Positions 7,970-15,215 of a DNA stretch of 44,416 nucleotides are shown piece after piece; position 1 is the first letter of the stretch; each line of letters starts with the position of its first letter. Below the pieces are notes generated by a model. The model worked only from the letters and a program-made list of their open reading frames with translations. It made no database searches and had not been told where the DNA came from. The stretch is taken from contig JBJXFQ010000012.1 of the NCBI GenBank assembly GCA_046155605.1, positions 1-44,416 of the forward strand. Direction: 5' to 3'. The position numbers were made by a program, and so were the translations under genes. This DNA is from JAEUIZ01 sp046155605 (lineage in GTDB: Bacteria > Planctomycetota > Phycisphaerae > Phycisphaerales > UBA1924).

Positions 7970-8575
7970 TCAACGTCCGACGCCGAGGCGACGCAACGCG
8001 TGTTGCGCGGCAGGCGGAGCGCCGGCGGCGGCCTGGGCCAAGGTGGCGGCGTCTTCTCGGCGGAGTTCGAGGACCAGTTGCCGCAGATGGCCGTCGAGAT
8101 TGGCCCGGAAGCGATCAAAGAGTTGTTCGAGTTCGTGTCGGCTGAAGCGAGTGAGCGGGTCCGAGAGCCCGGTCTGCGCGGCCGCCCAATCGAGGAGAGA
8201 GGCTCCCGCGGCGGTGAAGCGGTAGAGTTTGAGGGTGGATTGCAGGCGAAGCCGCTTGGGCTTGAAGGGATCGGTGGCGTCCTCGGGGAGCGTGGCGATC
8301 ATCGCGGCGAGGTCGGGCTTGCCGAGTTCCTGCGTCAGTGGCGAATCGGACTTGGCGATTTCGTCGCGTGCGGGCATGGCGTCCTGGGGAGTGCGAAGGT
8401 CGGCGTAGGCGGTCGTCAGGGTTTTGATGCCAGCGCGTTCGAAGCGAACCACCAGCCGCTGGCAGGGGCGGCCGTCTTCAGTTGCGGCCTGCGCGGAGCG
8501 AACCTCGCCGACACCCCATTCGGGCTTGCCGCCGTGGACGACGAGTTCACCGAGTTTCCAGTCCCGAGTGCTCAT
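7970..8575 (-). CDS. DUF3553 domain-containing protein
   Basis: A 201-residue protein. ATG 8575 gives MSTRDWKLGELVVHGGKPEW, the start of the DUF3553 domain (residues 5-60, with WGVGEVRSA and QRLVVRFERAGIKTL), a small beta-barrel-like module that resembles the domain found near RNA polymerase/CarD-type and helicase proteins. The rest (about 60-201) is helical, including FSRHELEQLFDRFRANLDGH. No catalytic motif. The frame is open upstream to 8689, but that part is basic low-complexity sequence. The gene is divergent from rpoZ with a 204-bp gap (8576-8779) in which I see no gene. Confidence 0.75.
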   Translation of the reverse strand: MSTRDWKLGELVVHGGKPEWGVGEVRSAQAATEDGRPCQRLVVRFERAGIKTLTTAYADLRTPQDAMPARDEIAKSDSPLTQELGKPDLAAMIATLPEDATDPFKPKRLRLQSTLKLYRFTAAGASLLDWAAAQTGLSDPLTRFSRHELEQLFDRFRANLDGHLRQLVLELRREDAATLAQAAAGAPPAAQHALRRLGVGR

Positions 8576-8779
8576 GGGTCTCGCTGGCCGCGCGTTCGGC
8601 GTGGGCATTGGGGAGGCCGCTGTCCATATCCGTCGAAGCGTCCCTGGCGGTTCGCGCTGGCGCGCTGAGCGCCGGCGCGGGAGCGACACGGGGAGTTCGA
8701 GCGCCTAGCATAGGGGCTAGCGGCATCCGGGGCGCGATGGTCGGCGCTTCGGGCCGCGAAAAAATAGGTGGAACCCACG

Positions 8780-9034
8780 ATGATCGAAGCGCTCAAGAGC
8801 GACGCCATTGTCGAGAAGATGGGCGGGCGGTTCAAACTCTGCTCGTTGATCCAGCGGAGGCTGGTGCAGATCATGGAAGGGGCTCGGCCGATGGTCGAGC
8901 GGCAGGGTCGCTCGGACCTCGAACTGGTGATCGAAGAGATCATGCAGGACAAGATCACGCTCGAGTACATCACCGCGCCGGCGGCGTTGCCCGCGGGCGA
9001 GGAGTCGGCCGAACCCGCCGGATTCCTGAGTTAG
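8780..9034 (+). CDS. rpoZ: DNA-directed RNA polymerase omega subunit
   Basis: An 84-residue omega subunit, which stabilises the beta' subunit of RNA polymerase. It shows the conserved core GGRFKLCSLIQRRLVQIMEG with the following 'ARPMV' segment, in the planctomycete form rather than the E. coli one. ATG 8780 is chosen because AGGTGG sits 8 nt upstream; a GTG at 8768 is the alternative. It is followed by coaC, matching the widespread rpoZ-coaBC neighbourhood, which supports the call. Confidence 0.88.
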   Translation: MIEALKSDAIVEKMGGRFKLCSLIQRRLVQIMEGARPMVERQGRSDLELVIEEIMQDKITLEYITAPAALPAGEESAEPAGFLS

Positions 9035-9113
9035 GCCCTTTGAGCTAGGCTTCGGCCATGGGCAGGTTTGCAGCGACGGGACGCCGATGCGGGGCCCCGA
9101 TTCGGGGTGTGAC

Positions 9114-9695
9114 ATGACCGGTGCGCCGATGGATCATGGCTTTTGTGACCGCCGCGTGCTCGTGGGCGTGACAGGCGGGATCGCGGCGTACAAGACGGCG
9201 ATGATCGTCAGCCGACTGGCGCAGGCGGGCGCGCAGGTGACGGTCGCCATGACGCCGTCGGCTACGAGGTTTGTGACGCCGCTGACGTTCCAGGCGCTCT
9301 CGGCGCGGCCGGTGTATACCGACCCCTGGCAGCACGTTGAATCGCACGATCCGCAGCACATCTCGCTGGCGACGGCGATCGATGCGGCGATCGTCGCGCC
9401 CTGCACGATGGATTGCATGGCACGCCTGGCGACGGGCCGGACTGATGATGTGGTGACGCTGATTCTCTCGGCGGTGGACCGGGCCAAGACGCCGGTGCTG
9501 CTGGCACCATCGATGAACTCGGTGATGTGGGCGCAGGCGAGCACGCAGCGGAACCTGCGGACGCTGGTGGATGACGGCTTCAAGATCGTGGGGCCGGGCG
9601 AGGGTTGGCAGGCGTGCCGGCATGTGGGGGCGGGACGAATGAGCGAGCCGGAGGCGGTGCTGGCGGAGTTGGCGCGGGTGATGAAGCCGCGATAG
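9114..9695 (+). CDS. coaC: Phosphopantothenoylcysteine decarboxylase (CoaC only)
   Basis: A flavoprotein of the HFCD family that decarboxylates phosphopantothenoylcysteine in coenzyme A synthesis. GVTGGIAAYKTA at residues 18-29 is the FMN-binding start; HISLATAIDAAIVAPCT holds the active-site His; APSMNSVMWAQASTQRN matches the substrate-binding 'PxMNxxMW' clamp; VGAGRMSEPEAV closes the domain. In most bacteria this domain is fused to CoaB, but here the ORF stops at about 190 residues, so the synthetase must be separate. Start 9114 is uncertain; 9129 is also possible. Confidence 0.85.
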   Translation: MTGAPMDHGFCDRRVLVGVTGGIAAYKTAMIVSRLAQAGAQVTVAMTPSATRFVTPLTFQALSARPVYTDPWQHVESHDPQHISLATAIDAAIVAPCTMDCMARLATGRTDDVVTLILSAVDRAKTPVLLAPSMNSVMWAQASTQRNLRTLVDDGFKIVGPGEGWQACRHVGAGRMSEPEAVLAELARVMKPR

Positions 9696-9780
9696 CGCCG
9701 GCTATTGCCGAGGCATCTCGCTGGACTCTTCGGGAGCCGTGGTCAAGGATCGCATCGTGCCGGGGCGTCCCGGCAAGCCC

Positions 9781-9868
9781 GGAGAGGTGCCAGAGTGGTT
9801 GAATGGGCTGGTCTCGAAAACCAGTAACGGGCTTGTCTCGTTCGGGAGTTCGAATCTCCCCCTCTCCG
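9781..9868 (+). tRNA. tRNA-Ser (anticodon CGA)
   Basis: Acceptor arms GGAGAGG (9781-9787) and CCTCTCC (9861-9867) with discriminator G. The anticodon stem CTGGT/ACCAG encloses the loop CTCGAAA, anticodon CGA at 9815-9817, reading UCG. The long variable arm and TTCGAAT T-loop are typical of tRNA-Ser. CCA is not encoded. Confidence 0.96.
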
Positions 9869-9897
9869 CTTTCCTGAATGATCGAGCGATCGAGCGC

Positions 9898-9920
9898 GGG
9901 TCGTCCTCGCGGACGAACCC
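9898..9920 (+). terminator. Possible hairpin after tRNA-Ser
   Basis: GGGT-CGTCC (9898-9906) pairs with GGACG-A-ACCC (9911-9920) with one bulged base around a TCGC loop, 30 nt after the tRNA. No T-run follows, so a termination role is a guess. Confidence 0.3.
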
Positions 9921-9971
9921 GGCGCGGGGCGTTCGCCCGCGTGTGCGGAAGGTCCGCACGGCCTAGCGGGC

Positions 9972-10000
9972 TTGATTCGTATACCATACCATGGTATAGT
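9972..10000 (+). promoter_or_regulatory. Copper-locus promoter with overlapping CsoR-type operator
   Basis: TTGATT (9972-9977), a 17-bp spacer and TATAGT (9995-10000) form a good sigma70-type promoter. TATACCAT (9980-9987) and ATGGTATA (9991-9998) form an 8-bp inverted repeat with a 3-bp centre that covers the spacer and the -10 box. The TACC...GGTA arms resemble operators of CsoR-family repressors, and a CsoR gene lies 440 bp downstream, so autoregulation by repression is likely. A 6-bp stem (GGAGGG/CCCTCC, 10010-10028) follows in the leader. Confidence 0.7.
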
Positions 10001-10058
10001 AATACGCATGGAGGGTATGCGGCCCTCCCAACGGCGAGGTCTCCTGAAAGGAACCACC

Positions 10059-10418
10059 ATGGAAATGGCAACGAAGACGGCCAGGACGCTCGAGATCGAC
10101 GGGATGACGGGCGACACATGCGTCCAAAAGGTCACTGGCGCGCTCAAGGATGTTGAGAACGTGACGACGAAGTCGGTGAAGGTCGGCTCGGCGGCGATCG
10201 ATGCCGATCAGGTCGGCTGTGCGGCCGCGTGCTCGGCGATCGGGAAGGCGGGTCACCCGGCGCGCGAGAGCGGCGCGTCGACGAAGGCGCAGCCCATGAC
10301 GGAGCACAAGCCGCACGTCGCGGCACCGCACAACTCCGCACCGCACACGACTGTGGCCAACGCGGGCGCGAGTCCCGCGGTTGCACCGGCGACGCGGCCC
10401 GCCGTGGTTGGAAGCTGA
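10059..10418 (+). CDS. HMA-domain (CopZ-like) protein with altered CxxC
   Basis: A 119-residue protein preceded by AAAGGA. Residues 9-70 follow the heavy-metal-associated fold: LEIDGMTGDTCVQKVTGAL, then the second half ending in SAIGKAGHPARE. The usual GMTCxxC metal loop is GMTGDTC here (residues 15-21), so the first cysteine is glycine and only Cys21 remains. A CxxxC (GCAAAC) occurs later in the domain. The tail from about residue 78 is rich in His and Pro (HKPH, APHNSAPH) and may bind metal instead. First gene behind the CsoR-type operator; a metal buffer or sensor accessory is likely, copper being the best guess. Confidence 0.72.
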   Translation: MEMATKTARTLEIDGMTGDTCVQKVTGALKDVENVTTKSVKVGSAAIDADQVGCAAACSAIGKAGHPARESGASTKAQPMTEHKPHVAAPHNSAPHTTVANAGASPAVAPATRPAVVGS

Positions 10419-10441
10419 GGCACGCTTCGGAGGCTCTGATC

Positions 10442-10783
10442 ATGGCGCGCAAGACGGTTCGAACAACGCCACCTCAGGCCGACGACGATGTTGATCGCCT
10501 GGCCAACGGGATCGATCCCGTGGCCAGGGCGGCCAACATCCAGCAGTTGCGGCGGGCCAGGGGGCAGATTGAAGGCATCGAGCGGATGATCGAGCAGGAC
10601 CGCTATTGCGCCGACATCATCACACAGATCACGGCGGCTCGGGCGTCGTTGCAGGTTGTCGCCAAGGCGCTCTTGGCGGCCCATCTCAAGGCGTGCCACA
10701 AGGCCGCGATGAACAACGGGGGCACCGAGGCCGACCGCATGTATCAGGAACTGGTCGATCTGGTGGCCAAAATGTCCAAATAG
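10442..10783 (+). CDS. csoR: CsoR-family metal-sensing transcriptional repressor
   Basis: A 113-residue all-helical DUF156 protein. The family core IQQLRRARGQIEGIERMIEQ is followed by Cys56, His81 and Cys85; the spacing of 25 and 4 residues is exactly that of the Cu(I) ligands Cys36-His61-Cys65 in mycobacterial CsoR, so copper(I) sensing is favoured over the nickel, formaldehyde or persulfide relatives. The first ~28 residues are an unconserved extension. It is 23 bp after the HMA gene, in one transcript with it, and presumably binds the palindrome at 9980-9998 and releases it on metal binding. ATG 10442 is chosen; the upstream open frame overlaps the HMA gene. Confidence 0.9.
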   Translation: MARKTVRTTPPQADDDVDRLANGIDPVARAANIQQLRRARGQIEGIERMIEQDRYCADIITQITAARASLQVVAKALLAAHLKACHKAAMNNGGTEADRMYQELVDLVAKMSK

Positions 10784-10819
10784 CGTGGCGTATCGCGCGG
10801 CTTCGGAGAAGGAGCGAAC

Positions 10820-10984
10820 ATGGGTCTGATTCTGTTGATTATCGTCGTGCTGCTGCTCATCGGCGGGCTGCCGACGTGGGGCCACAGCCGCAACTGGGGC
10901 TATGGACCCAGCGGCATCCTCAGCGTCGTGCTCGTCGTGCTGCTGATCCTCCTGCTCCTAGACTACATCCCGCGCGGGTTCTAA
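10820..10984 (+). CDS. DUF3309 small hydrophobic membrane peptide
   Basis: A 54-residue protein. Two hydrophobic segments (residues 2-15, ILLIIVVLLLIGG, and 33-48, LSVVLVVLLILLLL) flank the conserved centre LPTWGHSRNWGYGPSG, which is the DUF3309 signature. The AAGGAG upstream is well placed. It is 36 bp after csoR and probably in the same transcript. Members are small inner-membrane proteins of unknown function, often seen in stress-related contexts; a role in the metal response is inference from position only. Confidence 0.85.
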   Translation: MGLILLIIVVLLLIGGLPTWGHSRNWGYGPSGILSVVLVVLLILLLLDYIPRGF

Positions 10985-11095
10985 TCTCTGGGCGCGGCTT
11001 GCATCGGCTTTCGCTTGCGAAGCCACCGTGGGTTCTCGCGATGTGCCGCCAGCGTCGTCGTCGTAAGCTATCCTGCGTCGCGCACCGCCAAACCT

Positions 11096-11791
11096 ATGGC
11101 CGCGTCTGGAGTTCCGCAGATGCCCGATTCCGCGTGGGTCTTGCCCGTCACGCTGCACGATCCGGTGCTGGCGCCGACGATCCGGCTCGAGCCGCTGGAG
11201 ACTCGGCACGCGGCGGACCTCTTTGCTTCGGCGGACCCGGACCTCTTCCGGTTCAGCATGCAGAACCCGCCGGAGTGGTCCGTTCGCGGGTTCGAGTTGG
11301 AGATGGAGAAGGTGAAGGCGACGCCCGGCGTGGTGGCGCTGGCCATGGTGCTCGCCTCGCCGCTTCGGGTGGGCGGCGAGGTATGGTCCGCGGGGCGGGC
11401 GATCGGGCGGAGCACCTACATGGACATCCGACCCGAGCATCGCGGGCTCGAGGTTGGGCGGACATGGATCGCGCGGGCGTTTCACGGGACGCGCGTGAAC
11501 CCCGAGGCGAAGTATCTCATGTTCCGCCACGCATTCGAGGCGCTCACGCCGACGGCCATCCGCGTGCAACTCACGATCAACGGACCAAACCTGCACAGCC
11601 AGCGGGCGGTCGCCAAACTCGGCGCGGTGCGCGAGGGCGTGCTGCGATCAGCGCGGATCATTCCGGGGTTTCCGCCGCCGCACGAGCATGTGCGGCCAGG
11701 GCCGGCACAGCGAGATCTGGTGGTCTTCAGCATCGTCGCGGAAGAGTGGCCAAAGGTGAAACAGGGGCTTGAGGCGCGGCTGCGGGCCTAA
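11096..11791 (+). CDS. GNAT-family N-acetyltransferase
   Basis: About 231 residues. The RimJ/RimL-like acetyltransferase layout is visible: an N-terminal LRPxxx-like stretch (IRLEPLETRHAADLFASAD), a central strand with STYMDIRPEHRGLEVGRTWI, the acetyl-CoA loop region, and the closing INGPNLHSQRAVAKLGAVRE, where Asn and the 'SxRxxxKLGxxxEG' segment are diagnostic. It resembles the group that acetylates proteins or small amines; the substrate is unknown. The start could also be ATG 11120. It ends 21 bp before polX. Confidence 0.85.
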   Translation: MAASGVPQMPDSAWVLPVTLHDPVLAPTIRLEPLETRHAADLFASADPDLFRFSMQNPPEWSVRGFELEMEKVKATPGVVALAMVLASPLRVGGEVWSAGRAIGRSTYMDIRPEHRGLEVGRTWIARAFHGTRVNPEAKYLMFRHAFEALTPTAIRVQLTINGPNLHSQRAVAKLGAVREGVLRSARIIPGFPPPHEHVRPGPAQRDLVVFSIVAEEWPKVKQGLEARLRA

Positions 11792-11812
11792 GCGCTCCGG
11801 CTACCATGTTCC

Positions 11813-13645
11813 ATGAGCGTCAATGCCGCCATTGCCGAGCGATTCGAGCGGATCGCGCGGCTGCTCGACCTGCTCGGGGCCGACCGCTTCAAGGCGATCG
11901 CCCACGATCGCGCGGCACGGGCCGTGCAGGGGCTGGCGTTCGATGTCGCGGGCGTCGTGGCCGAGGGGCCTGACGCGAAGAAGCGGCTGATGGCGATCGA
12001 CGGGATCGGGCCAAAGATCGCCGACAAGATCATCGAGTTTGTGCGTACGGGTGCGATCAAAGAACTCGACGAACTCGCGGCTTCGGTGCCCGCGGGCGTG
12101 CTGAAACTGATGGCGATTCCGGGCCTGGGGCCGAAAACCGCGGGCGTGCTATGGAAGGAAGGCGGCGTCACCGACCTTGCGGGGCTCAAGCGGATCATCG
12201 ACGACGGGAGCATTCTGAAACTGCCGCGGATGGGCGAGAAGAGCGTCGAGAAACTGAGGCAATCGCTGACAATGGCGGATCAGGCGGGGCAGCGACTGGC
12301 GCTGGGGCTTGCGCTGCCGCTGGCGGAGTCGATCGTGTCGTCGCTGCGCGGAGTTGGCGGGGTGGATCGGCTCGCGTACGCGGGCTCGCTGCGTCGGGGT
12401 CGAGAGACCATCGCGGACATCGACGTGCTGGTGGCGACGAAGACGCCCGAACCGGTGGTCGAAGCGTTCACAACGCTGCCGGGCGTGTTGCAGGTGCTGG
12501 TTGCCGGGCCGACGCGGGCGTCGATCCGCCTGCGCGTCGATCCGCGGCTGGGCTCGTGGAAGGCCGAGAGCGAGGAGGGCGACGAGGCGCCGGAAGTGGG
12601 CGGCCCGTCGATCCAGATCGATCTCAAGGTCGTGCCGATCGAGTCGTGGGGCGCGGCGCTGATGTACTTTACGGGCTCGAAGGATCATAATGTTAGACTG
12701 CGCGAGCGGGCGCTCAAGCGCGGGCTGACGCTCAATGAGTACGGGCTCTTTCCCGATGACGACGAGCCGACGCCGCCGCAGCAACGCGGGGTCAAGTCGC
12801 TTGCCGGTGCGACGGAGGAGGAGGTCTACGCGGCGATGGAACTGCCGTGGGTGCCGCCGGAGTTGCGCGAGGATCGCGGCGAGATGGCGCTGACGGAGAC
12901 GCCCAGACTGATCGAAATCGCTGATATCAAGGCGGAGTTGCACGCGCACACGATCGCCTCTGACGGCGAGATGACGATCGAGGAGTTGGCGACGCGCGCG
13001 AAGGAGCGAGGGTTCCACACGATCGCGGTGACGGACCACTCGAAGAGTTCGGTGCAGGCCAACGGGCTGTCGGTGGATCGGCTGCTGGCGCATGTGGAAG
13101 CGGTTCATGCCGCGCGGGCGAAGGTCAAGGGCATAAGGATCCTGGCGGGGAGCGAGGTTGATATTCTCGCCGACGGGCGGCTGGACTATGAAGATCAGGT
13201 GCTCGCAAAGTTAGATATCGTGGTCGCCTCGCCGCACGCGGCGCTCTCGCAGGAGCCGAAGATCGCGACGGCGCGGCTCTTGGCGGCGATCGCAAACCCG
13301 AATGTGGACATCCTGGGCCATCCGACGGGCCGGATCATCAACCGCCGCAAGGGGCTGGAACCGGATATTGCGACGATTGCGAAGACCGCGAAGGCGCACG
13401 GCGTAGCGCTCGAGATCAACGCGAACTGGATGCGACTCGATCTGCGGGATGTGCAAGTGCGGGCGGCGCTCGACACGGGTTGCCATATCGCGATCAACTG
13501 CGACACGCACAGCCCCGACGATCTGAACAACCTGCGCTTCGGCGTGGCGACGGGCCGGCGCGGCGGGCTGACTCCGGCGTCGTGCGTGAACACCTGGACC
13601 GCCGCGAAACTCGAGAAGTGGCTGGGGCGGCGAAGAGGGGCGTGA
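11813..13645 (+). CDS. polX: DNA polymerase/3'-5' exonuclease PolX
   Basis: A 610-residue bacterial family X polymerase used in base-excision gap filling. Residues 1-150 are the 8-kDa/HhH region, with helix-hairpin-helix motifs at GIGPKIADKI (64-73) and GLGPKTAGVL (104-113). The palm has the GS motif at 191-192 and the metal-binding aspartates 202, 204 (IADIDVLV) and 270 (IQIDLKV). Residues about 373-600 form the PHP exonuclease domain: ELHAHT at 375-380, AVTDHSKS, and NCDTHSPDDL near the end. All catalytic groups appear intact and the length is close to the family norm of ~570. Confidence 0.96.
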   Translation: MSVNAAIAERFERIARLLDLLGADRFKAIAHDRAARAVQGLAFDVAGVVAEGPDAKKRLMAIDGIGPKIADKIIEFVRTGAIKELDELAASVPAGVLKLMAIPGLGPKTAGVLWKEGGVTDLAGLKRIIDDGSILKLPRMGEKSVEKLRQSLTMADQAGQRLALGLALPLAESIVSSLRGVGGVDRLAYAGSLRRGRETIADIDVLVATKTPEPVVEAFTTLPGVLQVLVAGPTRASIRLRVDPRLGSWKAESEEGDEAPEVGGPSIQIDLKVVPIESWGAALMYFTGSKDHNVRLRERALKRGLTLNEYGLFPDDDEPTPPQQRGVKSLAGATEEEVYAAMELPWVPPELREDRGEMALTETPRLIEIADIKAELHAHTIASDGEMTIEELATRAKERGFHTIAVTDHSKSSVQANGLSVDRLLAHVEAVHAARAKVKGIRILAGSEVDILADGRLDYEDQVLAKLDIVVASPHAALSQEPKIATARLLAAIANPNVDILGHPTGRIINRRKGLEPDIATIAKTAKAHGVALEINANWMRLDLRDVQVRAALDTGCHIAINCDTHSPDDLNNLRFGVATGRRGGLTPASCVNTWTAAKLEKWLGRRRGA

Positions 13646-13715
13646 GCCAGTGTGCCGGCGCAAGGCTGAGGCTGAGTGAGGCAAGGCGAAGGCGGCACAT
13701 GCGTGTCTTGGCGAG

Positions 13716-15113
13716 TTACGTTGTTGCGCGACGCATGAACGGCTGCAACTTCCAATGTGTCAGTGATCGCCAGGTCCACTCGGCGGGGCCAAACAGGAAC
13801 AGTCGCAGCCAGATCGGGCAGATGAGGAGTTGCGTGATCCAGATGCCGCCGACGAGCACGGCGACCTGCGACATTCGCCATGTGCCCCATTGGCCCAGCG
13901 CCCAGCCGTCGAAAAGCGCGATGCAGACCAGCGTGTGCATGAGGTAGCACGAGAGGGCCATTCGCCCGACGGCGGCGAGCGGCGCGAGCAGCGGCGACGC
14001 GACGCGGGATTGGCAGAGGAGCATGACGACCGAGATGTGACCGAGCGCGATTCCGCCTGCCGCGGCGTACCGGAGCGTCCACGCCATCGAACCGACGAGC
14101 GTGCGTGCCTCCGGCGACATCTGTGGAGATCGGCCCAGGGTGCGGGTGAGTTGGGGCCAGAAGCCGACGAGCATGAGCGCGAGGCCGACGCCGTAGCCGG
14201 CGAGAATCAGGCTCCAATAGGTCGATCGTTGCGCGGTGCCGGTGAGGAGCCCGAGTTGGACAAGGCCCATGCCGATGAGGATGAACCCGCCGCAGCGCCA
14301 GAAACTGAAGGTGATGCCGCCATCGAAATGCCAGAGGGTGTTGAGCCGGGCGCGCCAGGTTGCGAGATTCCACCACGAGCCCTGATACGCGGCCTGTTCC
14401 TCGGCGAGCGAGACGCGCCAGATGCGATCGGAGCGCGACTCCCGCGCGGCCGCGGCGGGCGACGTGCTTGGCGTTGCGCTCGCGGCGGGTGATTCAGTTG
14501 CGGCCTGCGTTGCGCCGGCCCCCGCGGTGTTGGTGGGGGCCGCCGTCGCGGCCGGTGCCGACACCACGTCCATCACGCGCGGGCCGACGCGCACGAAGAT
14601 CGCCACGGAGAGGACGAGCACGCCCAGGCAGATCAGCACCGCCGGCCGCGCGCGGCGGACTGGATAGATCGCCATGCCACAGATCGCGTAGGTGTTGAGG
14701 ATGTCGCCGTACCACAGGCCGTAAGCGTGCAGCAGCCCGATCACGAGCAGCCAGAACATGCGGCGATAGTGAACGATCGCGGCCCGCGCCTCCCGCACCG
14801 CCCGCGCGCCCCCCAGCACGATCCCCGCACCAAAGAGCATCGAGAGGATCGCGATCATTTTGTCCTCGAAAAGGACATTGGCGACGCCCCACGACCAGAG
14901 GTCGGCCCGCCGCGCGGGGCTTCCCGCCTGGCCCGGGAATGCGGGGTTATCAAACTGCTGAAGCGGCAGCGCGAAGTTGCGGCTGTTCATCACGAGGATG
15001 CCCAGCACCGCCACGCCGCGCAGCACGTCGAGCGATCGGCTGCGGTCCGCCTCGGCAACGGGGGCGTGGCTCTCGACGCTCATTGATGCAAGAGAGAGCG
15101 CCATGGCGGTCAT
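13716..15113 (-). CDS. DUF418 (YeiB-like) multi-pass membrane protein
   Basis: About 465 residues with roughly ten hydrophobic segments. RSLDVLRGVAVLGILVMNSR near the N-terminus is the hallmark of the DUF418/acyltransferase-3-like clan, and the C-terminal DUF418 core contains RMALSCYLMHTLVC and WMALGQWG-like segments. Members are thought to transfer acyl groups or transport small molecules; function here is unproven. An Ala/Thr/Ser/Pro-rich insert of about 40 residues (from about 190) sits in a loop. The start is uncertain: ATGs at 15113, 15104 and 15083 are all possible. It is convergent with polX. Confidence 0.82.
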   Translation of the reverse strand: MTAMALSLASMSVESHAPVAEADRSRSLDVLRGVAVLGILVMNSRNFALPLQQFDNPAFPGQAGSPARRADLWSWGVANVLFEDKMIAILSMLFGAGIVLGGARAVREARAAIVHYRRMFWLLVIGLLHAYGLWYGDILNTYAICGMAIYPVRRARPAVLICLGVLVLSVAIFVRVGPRVMDVVSAPAATAAPTNTAGAGATQAATESPAASATPSTSPAAAARESRSDRIWRVSLAEEQAAYQGSWWNLATWRARLNTLWHFDGGITFSFWRCGGFILIGMGLVQLGLLTGTAQRSTYWSLILAGYGVGLALMLVGFWPQLTRTLGRSPQMSPEARTLVGSMAWTLRYAAAGGIALGHISVVMLLCQSRVASPLLAPLAAVGRMALSCYLMHTLVCIALFDGWALGQWGTWRMSQVAVLVGGIWITQLLICPIWLRLFLFGPAEWTWRSLTHWKLQPFMRRATT

Positions 15114-15177
15114 CCGTCACGGAAGCGGCCATCCTGAACGAGCCCGGAGCGTGAGTGCAGGGTGTCTGCCGCAGTGC

Positions 15178-15215
15178 GATGTCCGGCATGAGCCGGAGTC
15201 ATGGCAGCGGACATC
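15178..15215 (-). terminator. Two-part hairpin at the end of the propeller gene
   Basis: GATGTCCG (15178-15185) pairs with CGGACATC (15208-15215), and CATGA (15187-15191) with TCATG (15199-15203) inside it. The structure overlaps the stop codon of the minus-strand gene ending at 15199 and may end its transcript before the DUF418 gene. No T-run. Confidence 0.4.

Noticed and set aside
10229..10441. N-terminal extension of CsoR
   Set aside because: The frame is open but overlaps the HMA gene; ATG 10442 gives the family-typical length.
12149..13108. Long minus-strand frame opposite polX
   Set aside because: A shadow of the plus-strand gene; highly arginine-rich, with no recognisable domain.
13651..13699. 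Terminator between polX and DUF418 gene
   Set aside because: TGTGCCG/CGGCACA arms exist, but the 35-nt loop makes a stable terminator doubtful.
13195..14376. Long minus-strand frame over the polX end and DUF418 gene
   Set aside because: A different frame from the DUF418 gene, composition of a random GC-rich reading; the real genes explain the region.
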